This document shows, piece by piece, positions 56,062 to 64,000 of a DNA stretch of 64,000 nt. A model generated the notes under the pieces. It saw only the letters and a list, made by a program, of their open reading frames with translations, had not been told where the DNA came from and did no database searches. Both the position numbers and the translations under genes were made by a program. Every line of letters begins with the position of its first letter. Positions within the stretch are counted from its first letter, which is position 1. This stretch comes from Bacilli bacterium. Its GTDB lineage: Bacteria; Bacillota_I; Bacilli_A; ML615J-28; CAG-313. The stretch spans positions 62,001-126,000 of the forward strand of contig JAFQPO010000002.1 in NCBI GenBank assembly GCA_017411715.1. The letters run 5' to 3'.

Positions 56062-56655
56062 GTGAAAGAAGTAAAATTTTTAGAAAGCTTAATCGAGTTT
56101 TTTCAAAAGTTTCCAGGGGTTGGGAAAAAAACCGCTACTAGATATGCATATTATGTAGCAGAAAAGTTTACCGATGAAGACATTGAAAACGCAATAAAGG
56201 CTTTTAAAGAAACACACGAAAACGTAAAACACTGTAACTGCTGTAATATGTTAACTAATCAAGATGTTTGTGAAATATGTAGCGATCCTTCAAGGGATGA
56301 TTCGCAAGTGCTTGTTGTTAAAGATACTAAAGATATATTATCAATTGAAAAAGCTAGAACATATAATGGTAAGTATTATGTATTAGGTGGACTTATATCT
56401 ATATTAGATGGTATAGGACCTGATGAATTACAAATAGATAAATTAGAAACAATAACAAAAAATCCCAATTGTAAGGAAGTTATTTTAGCAACAAGTTTTA
56501 CTCCAGCAGGAGAAACTACTGCGCTTTATTTAGAAAAAGTACTATCAAGAGATAATCTAAAAATATCAAGAATTGGATATGGTTTACCAGCTGGTGGAGA
56601 CATTGAATACGCTGATGAAAGAACCATTGGTAGGGCTTTAGAATCTAGGAGATAA
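56062..56655 (+). CDS. recR: Recombination protein RecR
   Basis: RecR forms rings that, with RecF and RecO, load RecA at gaps. The 197-residue protein has an HhH motif (FPGVGKKTATRYAYY), a Cys4 zinc finger (CNCCNMLTNQDVCEIC), a Toprim domain and the terminal block GLPAGGDIEYADERTIGRAL. It starts with GTG two bases after the ybaB stop and has no strong ribosome binding site, so it probably relies on coupling. Confidence 0.95.
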   Translation: MKEVKFLESLIEFFQKFPGVGKKTATRYAYYVAEKFTDEDIENAIKAFKETHENVKHCNCCNMLTNQDVCEICSDPSRDDSQVLVVKDTKDILSIEKARTYNGKYYVLGGLISILDGIGPDELQIDKLETITKNPNCKEVILATSFTPAGETTALYLEKVLSRDNLKISRIGYGLPAGGDIEYADERTIGRALESRR

Positions 56656-56662
56656 ATAAAAA

Positions 56663-56893
56663 ATGATTATAGATTTCATCAATGAAAAGTGTAGTTTACT
56701 AGTAGAAATATTGTTAAATAACTTTATGAAAATGTCAGGATTAAATCAAATTTTAATTCTATTAGCTGTATTATTTTTAGCTATTATTGGTGGTGTTTCG
56801 GTTGCGAAAAAAACAATTAAGACCGCAATCGTTATAGGGTTAATTTTTGTTATAGTGGTTGCGCTTTGGAGTTTATTTTCTTTCGTTATATAG
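56663..56893 (+). CDS. Small two-segment membrane protein of unknown function
   Basis: The 76-residue protein has two hydrophobic segments (about 29-46 and 53-74) joined by a short Lys-rich turn (VAKKTIKTA). AGGAG within the end of recR serves the ATG. In Bacillus yaaL and bofA follow recR, and BofA is also a small two-segment membrane protein, but I see no convincing sequence match to BofA. Function is unassigned. Confidence 0.65.
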   Translation: MIIDFINEKCSLLVEILLNNFMKMSGLNQILILLAVLFLAIIGGVSVAKKTIKTAIVIGLIFVIVVALWSLFSFVI

Positions 56894-56917
56894 GAAAAAA
56901 TTGTTAAATCAAAAAAA

Positions 56918-56952
56918 ACAAGTCACTCATTTTGAGTGGCTTTTTGTTTTTT
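56918..56952 (+). terminator. Terminator of dnaX-ybaB-recR operon
   Basis: The stem AGTCACTC / GAGTGGCT (one G-C to A-C mismatch) with loop ATTTT is followed by TTTTTGTTTTTTT. Confidence 0.85.
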
Positions 56953-56987
56953 TAAAAAAATAAAAAGAAAAAAATAAAAGTAATCAT

Positions 56988-57016
56988 TTGTAATAATTTG
57001 CGAAATATGGTATAAT
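56988..57016 (+). promoter_or_regulatory. SigA-type promoter of the ABC transporter operon
   Basis: TTGTAA and a perfect TATAAT are 17 bases apart, with TGG before the -10. A leader of about 60 bases follows, containing GATAT / ATATC arms (57026-57050) around a G-run, a possible operator. Confidence 0.65.
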
Positions 57017-57083
57017 AAGTTGAAGATATTGGGGGCTTTTGGCTTATATCGAAAAAACTTAAATTTAACGGAGGAAAAAACAA

Positions 57084-58148
57084 ATGGACATTAGATTAGA
57101 GAATCTAACAAAAATCTTTTCTGAAAAAGATTCAGAAGTAAGAGCAGTTGATAATTTAGATATCACAATTCCATCTGGAAAATTAGTTGGTCTTTTAGGT
57201 CCTTCTGGTTGTGGTAAATCAACTACACTTTACATGATTGCTGGACTTTTAAATCCAACAAGCGGTAAAATTCATTTTGGAGATCAAGATGTTACAGAGC
57301 TTGCACCTGAAAAAAGAGGTATTGGTTTAGTGTTCCAAAACTATGCATTATACCCACACTTAACAGTAAGACAAAACATTTTGTTCCCATTACAAAACAT
57401 GAAAGTTCCTAAAGCAGAAGCTTTAGAAAGAGCTCAAAAAGTAGCTGATTTAGTTGATATCGGTAACTTAATGAACAGAAAACCTAAACAATTATCAGGC
57501 GGTCAACAACAACGTGTTGCAATTGCACGTGCACTTGTTAAATCACCAGATGTATTATTACTAGATGAACCGCTTTCTAATCTAGATGCTCGTTTAAGAT
57601 TACAAACTCGTGAAGAAATTAAAAGAATTCAACGCGAAACAGGTATCACAACTGTTTTCGTAACACATGACCAAGAAGAAGCAATGAGTATTTCTGATGA
57701 AATCGTTGTAATGAAATTCGGTGTTGAACAACAAAAAGGTGCTCCACAAGAAGTTTACAACAACCCTGTTAATAAATTTGTTGCTAAATTCTTAGGTACT
57801 CCACCAATTAACTTCTTTAATGGTGAAGTTAAAAATGGCGGATTATATATTGGTGAAGAAAGAATTTTAGATTCAAAACTTCCTAATCAAGAAGTATGTG
57901 TTGGTATCAGACCTGAAGGGTTCGAAGTTGCTGAAAATGGTTCTTTAACTGTTAAAGTTGAACAAATTGAATATATTGGTCGTGATAAATCTATTGTTGC
58001 TACTAATCCTAATTCTGAAAACCCTACTTTCCGTTTCATTATTGATGCGGATATCAAAGGGGTTGAAGTTGGTAAATACTTAAAAGGTAATATTAAGCCT
58101 AATAAGTGCTTTGCGTTCGATAAAACTACAGAAAGTCGACTTCAATAA
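57084..58148 (+). CDS. ABC transporter ATPase, MalK/MsmK/UgpC type
   Basis: The 354-residue protein energises a carbohydrate-type (CUT1) importer. It has Walker A GPSGCGKST, Q-loop FQNYALYPHLTV, signature LSGGQQQRVAIARAL, Walker B LLLDEPLSNLD and the switch His in VTHDQEEA, then a C-terminal TOBE/MOI regulatory domain from about residue 240. It heads the operon and starts with GGAGG. Substrate cannot be read from the ATPase. Confidence 0.94.
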   Translation: MDIRLENLTKIFSEKDSEVRAVDNLDITIPSGKLVGLLGPSGCGKSTTLYMIAGLLNPTSGKIHFGDQDVTELAPEKRGIGLVFQNYALYPHLTVRQNILFPLQNMKVPKAEALERAQKVADLVDIGNLMNRKPKQLSGGQQQRVAIARALVKSPDVLLLDEPLSNLDARLRLQTREEIKRIQRETGITTVFVTHDQEEAMSISDEIVVMKFGVEQQKGAPQEVYNNPVNKFVAKFLGTPPINFFNGEVKNGGLYIGEERILDSKLPNQEVCVGIRPEGFEVAENGSLTVKVEQIEYIGRDKSIVATNPNSENPTFRFIIDADIKGVEVGKYLKGNIKPNKCFAFDKTTESRLQ

Positions 58149-58150
58149 TT

Positions 58151-59134
58151 ATGGAAACAAAAAAGAATCAATGGATAGGGTGGGTGTATTTAGCACCAGC
58201 CATCATATTGATGCTGGTATTTATGGCATTTCCACTTATTATCACTACAATAGTTGCTTTTAGAAATGATTACCGAATCGGCTTTGGTCTTTTACAATTA
58301 GTATATCCTGCTGATGGTTTTGATGGTATTCAATCATATTTTGCGGGATTAAATTATGGTTTTGGTGCATTTAGAACAGTATTTAAAAACGAATACTTCT
58401 GGTCATATTATATGGTCAATACACTAATTATCGTATTTGTATCTGTTCCATTAACAATTACATTATCGCTTTTAATTGCGGTTGCACTAAACTCAATTAA
58501 AAAATTACAAAAATTCTTCCAAACTATCTTCTTTATGCCGTATGTTACAAACTCAATTGCGTTAGGTATGGTATTCGCAGTTATGTTTGGATCAAACCCG
58601 AATGGTTTAATTAACTCTCTACTAATTAGTATGGGAAATAATGCGATTGACTGGTTGGGTGCCGCAACAGATGGTAATAGTTCGGCATTAATGATAAGAT
58701 TTACAGGGATGGCAGTATTGATTATATATATTGTTTGGCAAGCTCTGCCTTTTAAAATCTTAATTTTATTAAGTGGTTTACAAGGTATTGATAAGCAATA
58801 TTACCAAGCTGCTCAAATTGATGGTACATCTAAGTTTAGAACATTAATGAGAATAACTGTCCCACTACTTTCACCACAAATTATATACTTAATGATTACT
58901 TCATTTATTGGATCATTTAAAGAATATAATTCAGTTGTTGCATTGTTTAATAAAGATGGTTACCCAGTAACTGGGGCAAATATCCCTTATTTTGGTACAA
59001 TCGTATTATATATTTATAATAACGTAGTTATGATGCCTCACGTCGCTTCTGCAGCTGCATTAATCTTGTTCGTGATTATATTACTATTCACAGGACTTAA
59101 CTCTTGGATTAGTAATAAATTCGTACATTACTAG
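58151..59134 (+). CDS. ABC sugar-type transporter permease, MalF/UgpA family
   Basis: The 327-residue protein has six or seven membrane segments and the EAA loop YYQAAQIDGTSKFRTLMRITVPLL that docks onto the ATPase. It starts two bases after the ATPase stop. Between the first two segments is an external loop of about 60 residues. Family assignment is firm and substrate unknown. Confidence 0.92.
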   Translation: METKKNQWIGWVYLAPAIILMLVFMAFPLIITTIVAFRNDYRIGFGLLQLVYPADGFDGIQSYFAGLNYGFGAFRTVFKNEYFWSYYMVNTLIIVFVSVPLTITLSLLIAVALNSIKKLQKFFQTIFFMPYVTNSIALGMVFAVMFGSNPNGLINSLLISMGNNAIDWLGAATDGNSSALMIRFTGMAVLIIYIVWQALPFKILILLSGLQGIDKQYYQAAQIDGTSKFRTLMRITVPLLSPQIIYLMITSFIGSFKEYNSVVALFNKDGYPVTGANIPYFGTIVLYIYNNVVMMPHVASAAALILFVIILLFTGLNSWISNKFVHY

Positions 59135-59147
59135 GAGGTAGATGATT

Positions 59148-60554
59148 ATGTTACAATTAATATTATTTATATCATTAATGGCTGCAATTGTTATTACAGC
59201 TGCGTGGTGTGTTGCTAGTTACTTCTTAGTACAAACAAAAGATTTAGATGAACGTGAATTAAAATATGTACAAATTAAAAAAGTAATAATTTTAGCATCT
59301 ATCTATATTTTAATGGGAATGTTGCTAGTAATGCCAATAACTTATTGCCCTAACTTCATAGCTATTATTGTTATGTTGTGTGTGACTTTAATTCTTGGTT
59401 GGATCGCATATTATTATGTTGATTTACTACATTTAAGTGAATTAAATCAAGCAACAAAAAGAAAAGAAACTTTAAAAAATTTATTTATTATAGCTGTAGC
59501 AATTTTGATTGCAGCAGCAATTGCGCTTATCTTATATTTAACTAAATCATTAAGTGCATTAATTATAATTCTTGCACTTTGCTTCTTAGGTTGGATGGCT
59601 TATTATTATTTAGGTTATTTAAAAGTATCTACAGTTGAACAAGCTATTAAAAGAGATAAGGCTGCTAAAGTATTGAAACTAATTGTTGTATATACATTCT
59701 TAGTGGTTATTGCGATATATGTAGTTGTTCCTTTCTATTGGATGATTCTTACATCATTAAAAACTCCAATGGAATTAAATGAAAAAATTCAATTACCATA
59801 TACACTTAATCCACAATGGAATAACTATAAAGTAGCTATAAAACAAGCTAACTTTGCTGATACATTAGTTAATACAATTATTGTTGGTGTTATTTCAACA
59901 GCTGGATCATTAATTATTACAATATTTGCAGCATTCGCATTCGCTAGACTTAATTTTAAGGGTCGTGATGCATTATTCTCAATGTTTATGGCGACAATGA
60001 TGATTCCTGGTGAAATGTTAACTGTTACTAATTATATTACTGTAGTAAAAATTTTGGGTTGGAAAGATTCATATCAAGCACTGATTGTTCCTTTCCTAGT
60101 AAGTGTCTTCTACATTTATTTATTAAGACAAACATTTAAACAAATTCCGGATGAATTGTATTATGCGGCTAAAGTTGATGGTACAACAGACCTTGGATAT
60201 TTATTCAAAGTTATGTTACCTATTGCAACGCCAACAATTATTACAATTCTATTGTTAAAGATGATGGGTTCTTGGAACTCTTATATGTGGCCAAATCTAG
60301 TTAATAGTGACCAATCAGCAAGTAAGAGTATTACTCTTCCAGATTGGAAAAAACGAAATTGGCAATTGATAACAAATAGTATCAGGGGCTCATTCAGAGC
60401 TGAAGAAGATGGTGGTACTGACCAATATTCACGTATCACATCACACTTACAAATGGCAGCAACAACATTTGTTACTGCACCTCTACTTCTTGTGTTTATC
60501 TTCTTACGCAAATACTTAATGCGTGGAGTATCAAGAAGTGGTATTAAAGGCTAA
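59148..60554 (+). CDS. ABC sugar-type transporter permease, MalG/UgpE family, with triplicated N-terminal membrane repeat
   Basis: The last 280 residues are a normal MalG-type permease (PFYWMILTSLKTP, EAA loop YYAAKVDGTTDLGYLFKVMLP). The first 185 or so are extra: three units of about 64 residues, each a WxAxYY-type motif (Trp20, Trp85, Trp149), a Lys/Glu-rich linker such as QATKRKETLK or QAIKRDKAAK, and a hydrophobic segment. The third unit runs directly into the first MalG helix. ATG 59148 is favoured, with AGGAGG nine bases upstream; ATG 59142 is too close to it. Total length is 468, against about 280 for the family. Confidence 0.9.
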   Translation: MLQLILFISLMAAIVITAAWCVASYFLVQTKDLDERELKYVQIKKVIILASIYILMGMLLVMPITYCPNFIAIIVMLCVTLILGWIAYYYVDLLHLSELNQATKRKETLKNLFIIAVAILIAAAIALILYLTKSLSALIIILALCFLGWMAYYYLGYLKVSTVEQAIKRDKAAKVLKLIVVYTFLVVIAIYVVVPFYWMILTSLKTPMELNEKIQLPYTLNPQWNNYKVAIKQANFADTLVNTIIVGVISTAGSLIITIFAAFAFARLNFKGRDALFSMFMATMMIPGEMLTVTNYITVVKILGWKDSYQALIVPFLVSVFYIYLLRQTFKQIPDELYYAAKVDGTTDLGYLFKVMLPIATPTIITILLLKMMGSWNSYMWPNLVNSDQSASKSITLPDWKKRNWQLITNSIRGSFRAEEDGGTDQYSRITSHLQMAATTFVTAPLLLVFIFLRKYLMRGVSRSGIKG

Positions 60555-60571
60555 AACTAAAATTGTTTTAG
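60551..60571 (+). promoter_or_regulatory. Small intercistronic hairpin
   Basis: CTAAAAC / GTTTTAG is a perfect 7-bp stem with a 7-base loop that includes the permease stop codon. There is no long T-run, so it probably acts in mRNA processing or stability, a common way to raise binding-protein output over permeases. Confidence 0.45.
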
Positions 60572-60615
60572 TAAAAATATATATTCAAAAAATAAAAAGG
60601 AGATTGTAAAAAATT

Positions 60616-62142
60616 ATGAAAAAAAGAATTTTATCTTTATTTGCAATTCTTTTCATTAGTGCTTTTGCTTTCTATTTAGTAGGATGCTCAGGTGGAGGTA
60701 TTAATGAAGGTGAAAACGAAGTTGGACAACTTCCAACAGGCAAAATTGAAATTGAATTTTGGCATGCTATGGGTCAATCAAACCAAGCTGTTATTGATCA
60801 AATGATCGCATCTTTTAACGAAAAATATCCAGATATTATCGTAAGCCCTTATAGTAAAGGCGGTTATGATGAATTACGTGAAGCAATTATCTATGGATGT
60901 GCTGCAGGTGAAGGACCAACTGTTGCTCAAACTTATCAAGACCACGTTGCTTTATATTTACAAACAAAAAATGCTAGAAAATTAGATGATTTCATTAATC
61001 ATAGTGATCCAGAAATTGGTATTGCTAAAGAAGAATTAGATCAAATTTTCCCTTCATATTTACAAGAAGGTAGAGTTTATCAAGAAGCTGGTACATTTAG
61101 CTTACCATTTAACAAAAGTTCAGAAGTTTTATTCTATAACAAAGATTTCTTCTGTGCACATTTCGCTAATTTAGAACAATACGGCGTAAAAGCTGTTGAA
61201 ACTGATAAAGATGGTAATGTTACAGATGTTGAATGGCCAAATCCAACTTGGGAACAAGTACAAGCTATCGCTCAATATTTCTTAACAACTGATGAATATA
61301 AAGATATTGAAGATAAATCTAAAGCTGCAGGTTTCGCTGCTGACTCTGCATCTAACTTATTCATTACTTTAAACCAACAATGGGGTGGAGTTAATGCATA
61401 TAGTGGTAAAGGTTCTGATGGTAAATTAACTTATTTATTCCAAAATAGTGCTAAAGGTAAAGAAGCTATCCAATGGTTTGCTGATGGTTTCAAAGCTGGT
61501 TATTTCGCAACTGCTACTAAATTCGGTGAAGATTATTCATCAAATGCATTCGTAGGTGATAAAACAATCATGACTTTAGGTTCATCTGCTGGTGCTGGTT
61601 ATAACGTTGCAAGTGATGGTCACTTTAGAACTGGTGTTACACATTATCCACAACGTGCAACTGCTTTAGAAAGTGGTAAAGAAAAATATGTTATCCAACA
61701 AGGTACAAATATCACATTATTTAAATGTGCATCTGCTGATGAAGAAATGGCTGGTTGGTTATTTATGAAACATTTAATGAGCTATGAAATGTCATTATTA
61801 TGGGCTACAAATACTGCTTATTTCCCAATTCGTAAAGACGTTTATGAAGGTAATGAATATCAAGCATACCTAAATGGTTGGAAATTAGATAAAGATGGTG
61901 AATTCGTATTAGATGAAAACGGCGACCATGTTTCTGATCATAAAGTTGGTGTTAAAGAATTAACACAACAAATCGTTTTCTCACAAAGAGATTATATGTT
62001 TACAAACGTTGCATTCGTTGGTTCTTCATACGTTCGTGATGAAGCTGAAGGTATCATCGAAGCTATGTTATACAGCGGTATGACTTTAGAAGAAGCATAC
62101 GCACTTGCAATTAAAAACATCGATTCTAAGATGGGAAAATAA
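60616..62142 (+). CDS. Lipoprotein substrate-binding protein of the ABC importer (CUT1 type)
   Basis: The 508-residue protein has a lipoprotein signal with Cys24 (YLVGCSGG) and a mature part typical of extracellular sugar or glycerol-phosphate binding proteins (IEFWHAMGQSNQAVIDQM, FNEKYPDIIV, LPFNKSSEVLFYNKDFF). It resembles UgpB-like proteins by pattern, but length is some 70 residues above average. AAAAGGAG precedes the ATG. Its stop overlaps the start of the nuclease gene by one base (TAATG). Confidence 0.92.
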   Translation: MKKRILSLFAILFISAFAFYLVGCSGGGINEGENEVGQLPTGKIEIEFWHAMGQSNQAVIDQMIASFNEKYPDIIVSPYSKGGYDELREAIIYGCAAGEGPTVAQTYQDHVALYLQTKNARKLDDFINHSDPEIGIAKEELDQIFPSYLQEGRVYQEAGTFSLPFNKSSEVLFYNKDFFCAHFANLEQYGVKAVETDKDGNVTDVEWPNPTWEQVQAIAQYFLTTDEYKDIEDKSKAAGFAADSASNLFITLNQQWGGVNAYSGKGSDGKLTYLFQNSAKGKEAIQWFADGFKAGYFATATKFGEDYSSNAFVGDKTIMTLGSSAGAGYNVASDGHFRTGVTHYPQRATALESGKEKYVIQQGTNITLFKCASADEEMAGWLFMKHLMSYEMSLLWATNTAYFPIRKDVYEGNEYQAYLNGWKLDKDGEFVLDENGDHVSDHKVGVKELTQQIVFSQRDYMFTNVAFVGSSYVRDEAEGIIEAMLYSGMTLEEAYALAIKNIDSKMGK

Positions 62143-63704
62143 TGAAACGCATTAGTAAATTATTTAGTTTAGTTTTAGTTACTTTATTTGTATTATTAGC
62201 TAGTTGTACACAAACTAGTGGTAATCAATACACTGTTACATTCTTAAATGAAGATGGTACAAAATTGCAAGAAGTTAAAGTGAATCCAGGTGAAACTGCT
62301 GTTTATACAGCAGCTACACCTACAAAAGAATCTTCTGATCCTGACTTCTATTATGAATTTACAGGATGGAGTTCTTCTACCAAAAATGTTCAACAAAATT
62401 TAAGTGTTACTGCTGTTTTTAAAGCTAGAATTACTTCAACAGCAGTTAGAACAAAATATACAAATGAAACAAAACTTACTCAAGTTGTAAGTTCAAGCTC
62501 AAAATTAGATGTTGATTATGTTGCAGAAGCGACAGTTAGTTCTTACGTTGACGGCGATACAACATTCTTTTGGGTATCAATGTCAAATGGAAGACAAAAA
62601 ATCTCTGTTAGATATTTAGGTATTGATACACCTGAATCTACTTATAAAGTAGAAGCATGGGGTATTAAAGCTGCTCAATTTACAAAATCAAAATTAGAAC
62701 AAGCCAAAAATAACGGCGGTAAAATCGTTTTACAAGCTGAAGAAGGAAATTTAAAAGATGGTAATGAACGTTATCTTTGCTGGGTTTGGTATCAACCATC
62801 AGCTGGCGAAGATTTCAGATTATTAAATCTTGAAATTATTGAAGAAGCATATTCAGATGCTAAGAGTTATTTAGATACTCAATATGAAGAAACATTTAGA
62901 CTAGCAAATGCTAGATCACAAGCATTTGGCGACCGTATTTGGGGAGAAAAAGACCCTACATTTGATTATAATAAAGATGGCGTTAAAATGACTATCAAAC
63001 AAATTCTTGATACATATGCAACTAAAGAAGCTATAGAACAAGAAAAAGATAAAGGTAAAAAAGTTTATGTAGAAGGTACAGTTGTACGTAAAGTAGGTAT
63101 TTCTTCTGCGTATATCGAACAAGTAGACAATGGTTATGTTACTTATGATGAAGAAGGTAATGAAGTTGTTGTTGAAGGTGATGGGTTAACTTATGGTATT
63201 TATTTATATGGTGGATACAATGAAGTTACGAAATTTGACGAAGTTGGTACTGTAATTTATACAAATGCTAACATTAGTTATCATTATGGTTCAATCCAAT
63301 TAGTAGGTGTTTCTAATACTTCTGTTGATTTATTAGAAGAAGAAAGAGTAGAAGTTACACCAGTTCAACTTGATGGTAGTATGTGGACTGCAGCTAATCA
63401 AGGTCAATATAAATATCGTTTAGTTGAATTTAAAAACTTAACAGTTACAGGTGGAAAAGATGATGATGATTCTGATTCATATGATATCTATACTGTAACA
63501 GAAGATGGTACAGTAATAAATCTACGTGTTGATCAAAACACAACAATCAGAATTAATGGAAAGAAAAACAAAACATGGACTGCTTTTGAAGGTAAAACAT
63601 TTGAAAGCGTAGTTGGTATCGTAGCTACTTTCCAACCATATAATGGTGCACAAGTTATATACCAAATTCTTATTACACAAAACTCAGATATTTCTTATAA
63701 TTAA
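62142..63704 (+). CDS. Lipoprotein nuclease: SNase domain with Flg_new repeat and OB-like tail
   Basis: The 520-residue protein has a lipoprotein signal (Cys22, LLASCTQ), a Listeria-Bacteroides (Flg_new) beta-grasp repeat at about 30-93 (YTVTFLNEDG ... FTGWS), a thermonuclease domain at about 125-270, and a C-terminal part (305-515) with OB-like strands. SNase active-site positions are all present: Asp137 and Asp139 in VDGDT, Arg157, Asp162, Glu165 in RYLGIDTPES, and Arg210 in NERYL. It should cut nucleic acids at the cell surface. Its ATG overlaps the stop of the binding-protein gene and has no separate ribosome binding site, so synthesis is coupled. Confidence 0.88.
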   Translation: MKRISKLFSLVLVTLFVLLASCTQTSGNQYTVTFLNEDGTKLQEVKVNPGETAVYTAATPTKESSDPDFYYEFTGWSSSTKNVQQNLSVTAVFKARITSTAVRTKYTNETKLTQVVSSSSKLDVDYVAEATVSSYVDGDTTFFWVSMSNGRQKISVRYLGIDTPESTYKVEAWGIKAAQFTKSKLEQAKNNGGKIVLQAEEGNLKDGNERYLCWVWYQPSAGEDFRLLNLEIIEEAYSDAKSYLDTQYEETFRLANARSQAFGDRIWGEKDPTFDYNKDGVKMTIKQILDTYATKEAIEQEKDKGKKVYVEGTVVRKVGISSAYIEQVDNGYVTYDEEGNEVVVEGDGLTYGIYLYGGYNEVTKFDEVGTVIYTNANISYHYGSIQLVGVSNTSVDLLEEERVEVTPVQLDGSMWTAANQGQYKYRLVEFKNLTVTGGKDDDDSDSYDIYTVTEDGTVINLRVDQNTTIRINGKKNKTWTAFEGKTFESVVGIVATFQPYNGAQVIYQILITQNSDISYN

Positions 63705-63724
63705 TTTACGGAGGATAGAAAAAA

Positions 63725-64000
63725 ATGTGTATTAAAAACTTTAAGAAAACATTTATAACTTTCGTTGCTACTTTAGTAATGATGTTTGCACTTGTTGCTT
63801 GTAGTATTGGAGCAACATCAACGGAAGCAACTGAAGCTCGCAAAAATTTAAAAAATGCAGTTGACCAAATTGCACTTGAACACACAATGGATTTAAATAA
63901 TGTTGTAGATAATATTAAATTAAATGGTGTATTAGTACAATTTGGTGCTAAAGTTACTTGGGAATCAAGTGATGAAAACCACTTAAAAATCGAAGCTGAT
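63725..64000 (+). CDS. Lipoprotein with aBig-like domain, truncated by the window edge
   Basis: The first 92 codons are visible (start ATG 63725, GGAGG upstream). There is a lipoprotein signal with Cys26 (FALVACSIG), a helical stretch, and a TWESSDE-type strand that recalls the atrophied bacterial Ig domain seen in surface proteins. It follows the nuclease by 20 bases and is probably in the same operon. The remaining sequence and function lie outside the window. Confidence 0.75.
   Translation, partial: MCIKNFKKTFITFVATLVMMFALVACSIGATSTEATEARKNLKNAVDQIALEHTMDLNNVVDNIKLNGVLVQFGAKVTWESSDENHLKIEAD

Noticed and set aside
57026-57050. Firm LacI-type operator upstream of the ABC operon
   Set aside because: Only 5-bp arms (GATAT / ATATC) match and the centre is not symmetric; noted as a possibility within the promoter entry but not called.

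Overview
The window is about 64 kb of AT-rich chromosome (by eye close to 30% GC) from a low-GC Bacillota, most likely an uncultured or gut-type lineage of class Bacilli near the Erysipelotrichia and Mollicutes-related branches. The evidence is gene order and content: the S10-spc-alpha ribosomal operon in Bacillus order ending in ecfA1-ecfA2-ecfT-truA, the spoVT-mfd-pth block, rpmH-rnpA-yidC-jag-mnmE next to dnaA, dnaX-ybaB-recR, a zinc-type S14, and T-box leaders. UGA acts as stop (ecfT, adk and recF end in TGA inside tight ATGA-type or longer overlaps), so this is not a code-4 mollicute. SpoVT plus an adjacent CwlJ-like/GerQ pair imply spore formation or a recent spore-forming ancestor.

The replication origin lies near 41 kb. 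Nearly all genes to its left are on the minus strand and nearly all to its right are on the plus strand, and a cluster of DnaA boxes sits upstream of dnaA at 40.9-41.07 kb. Left of the origin, reading leftward, come dnaA and dnaN, then a two-gene ribbon-helix-helix/ParA partition cassette in the opposite orientation, then a 1.3 kb AT-extreme repeat region without genes, then rlbA(yaaA)-recF-gyrB-gyrA, serS with a Ser T-box, and a head-on island of cwlJ-like, gerQ and a HIT gene. After that come a CopZ-like Cys-rich protein, ppa, folD, pth, mfd, spoVT, fba and an orphan glycosyltransferase. The 35-gene ribosomal/ECF/truA run from 18.05 kb to 32 bp closes this side.

Right of the origin are an unknown membrane-anchored protein, rpmH, rnpA, a YidC with a large extra N-terminal domain, jag/khpB and mnmE. 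An Asn T-box operon (NUDIX hydrolase and asnS) follows, then an unknown multi-pass membrane protein on the opposite strand, a YgiQ-type radical SAM protein, a DnaX with a very long middle region, ybaB, recR and a small membrane protein. The window ends in a sugar-type ABC import operon: ATPase, two permeases of which the second carries a triplicated N-terminal membrane repeat, a lipoprotein binding protein, a lipoprotein nuclease of the SNase family translationally coupled to it, and the start of another lipoprotein.

The most unusual features are the plasmid-style RHH-ParA cassette placed head-on inside the dnaA-dnaN//recF-gyrBA cluster beside a repeat-bearing, centromere-like region; the enlarged YidC and DnaX; the repeat-bearing permease; and the nuclease tied to an ABC importer. 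All functions are inferred from reading the sequence; no database search was possible.
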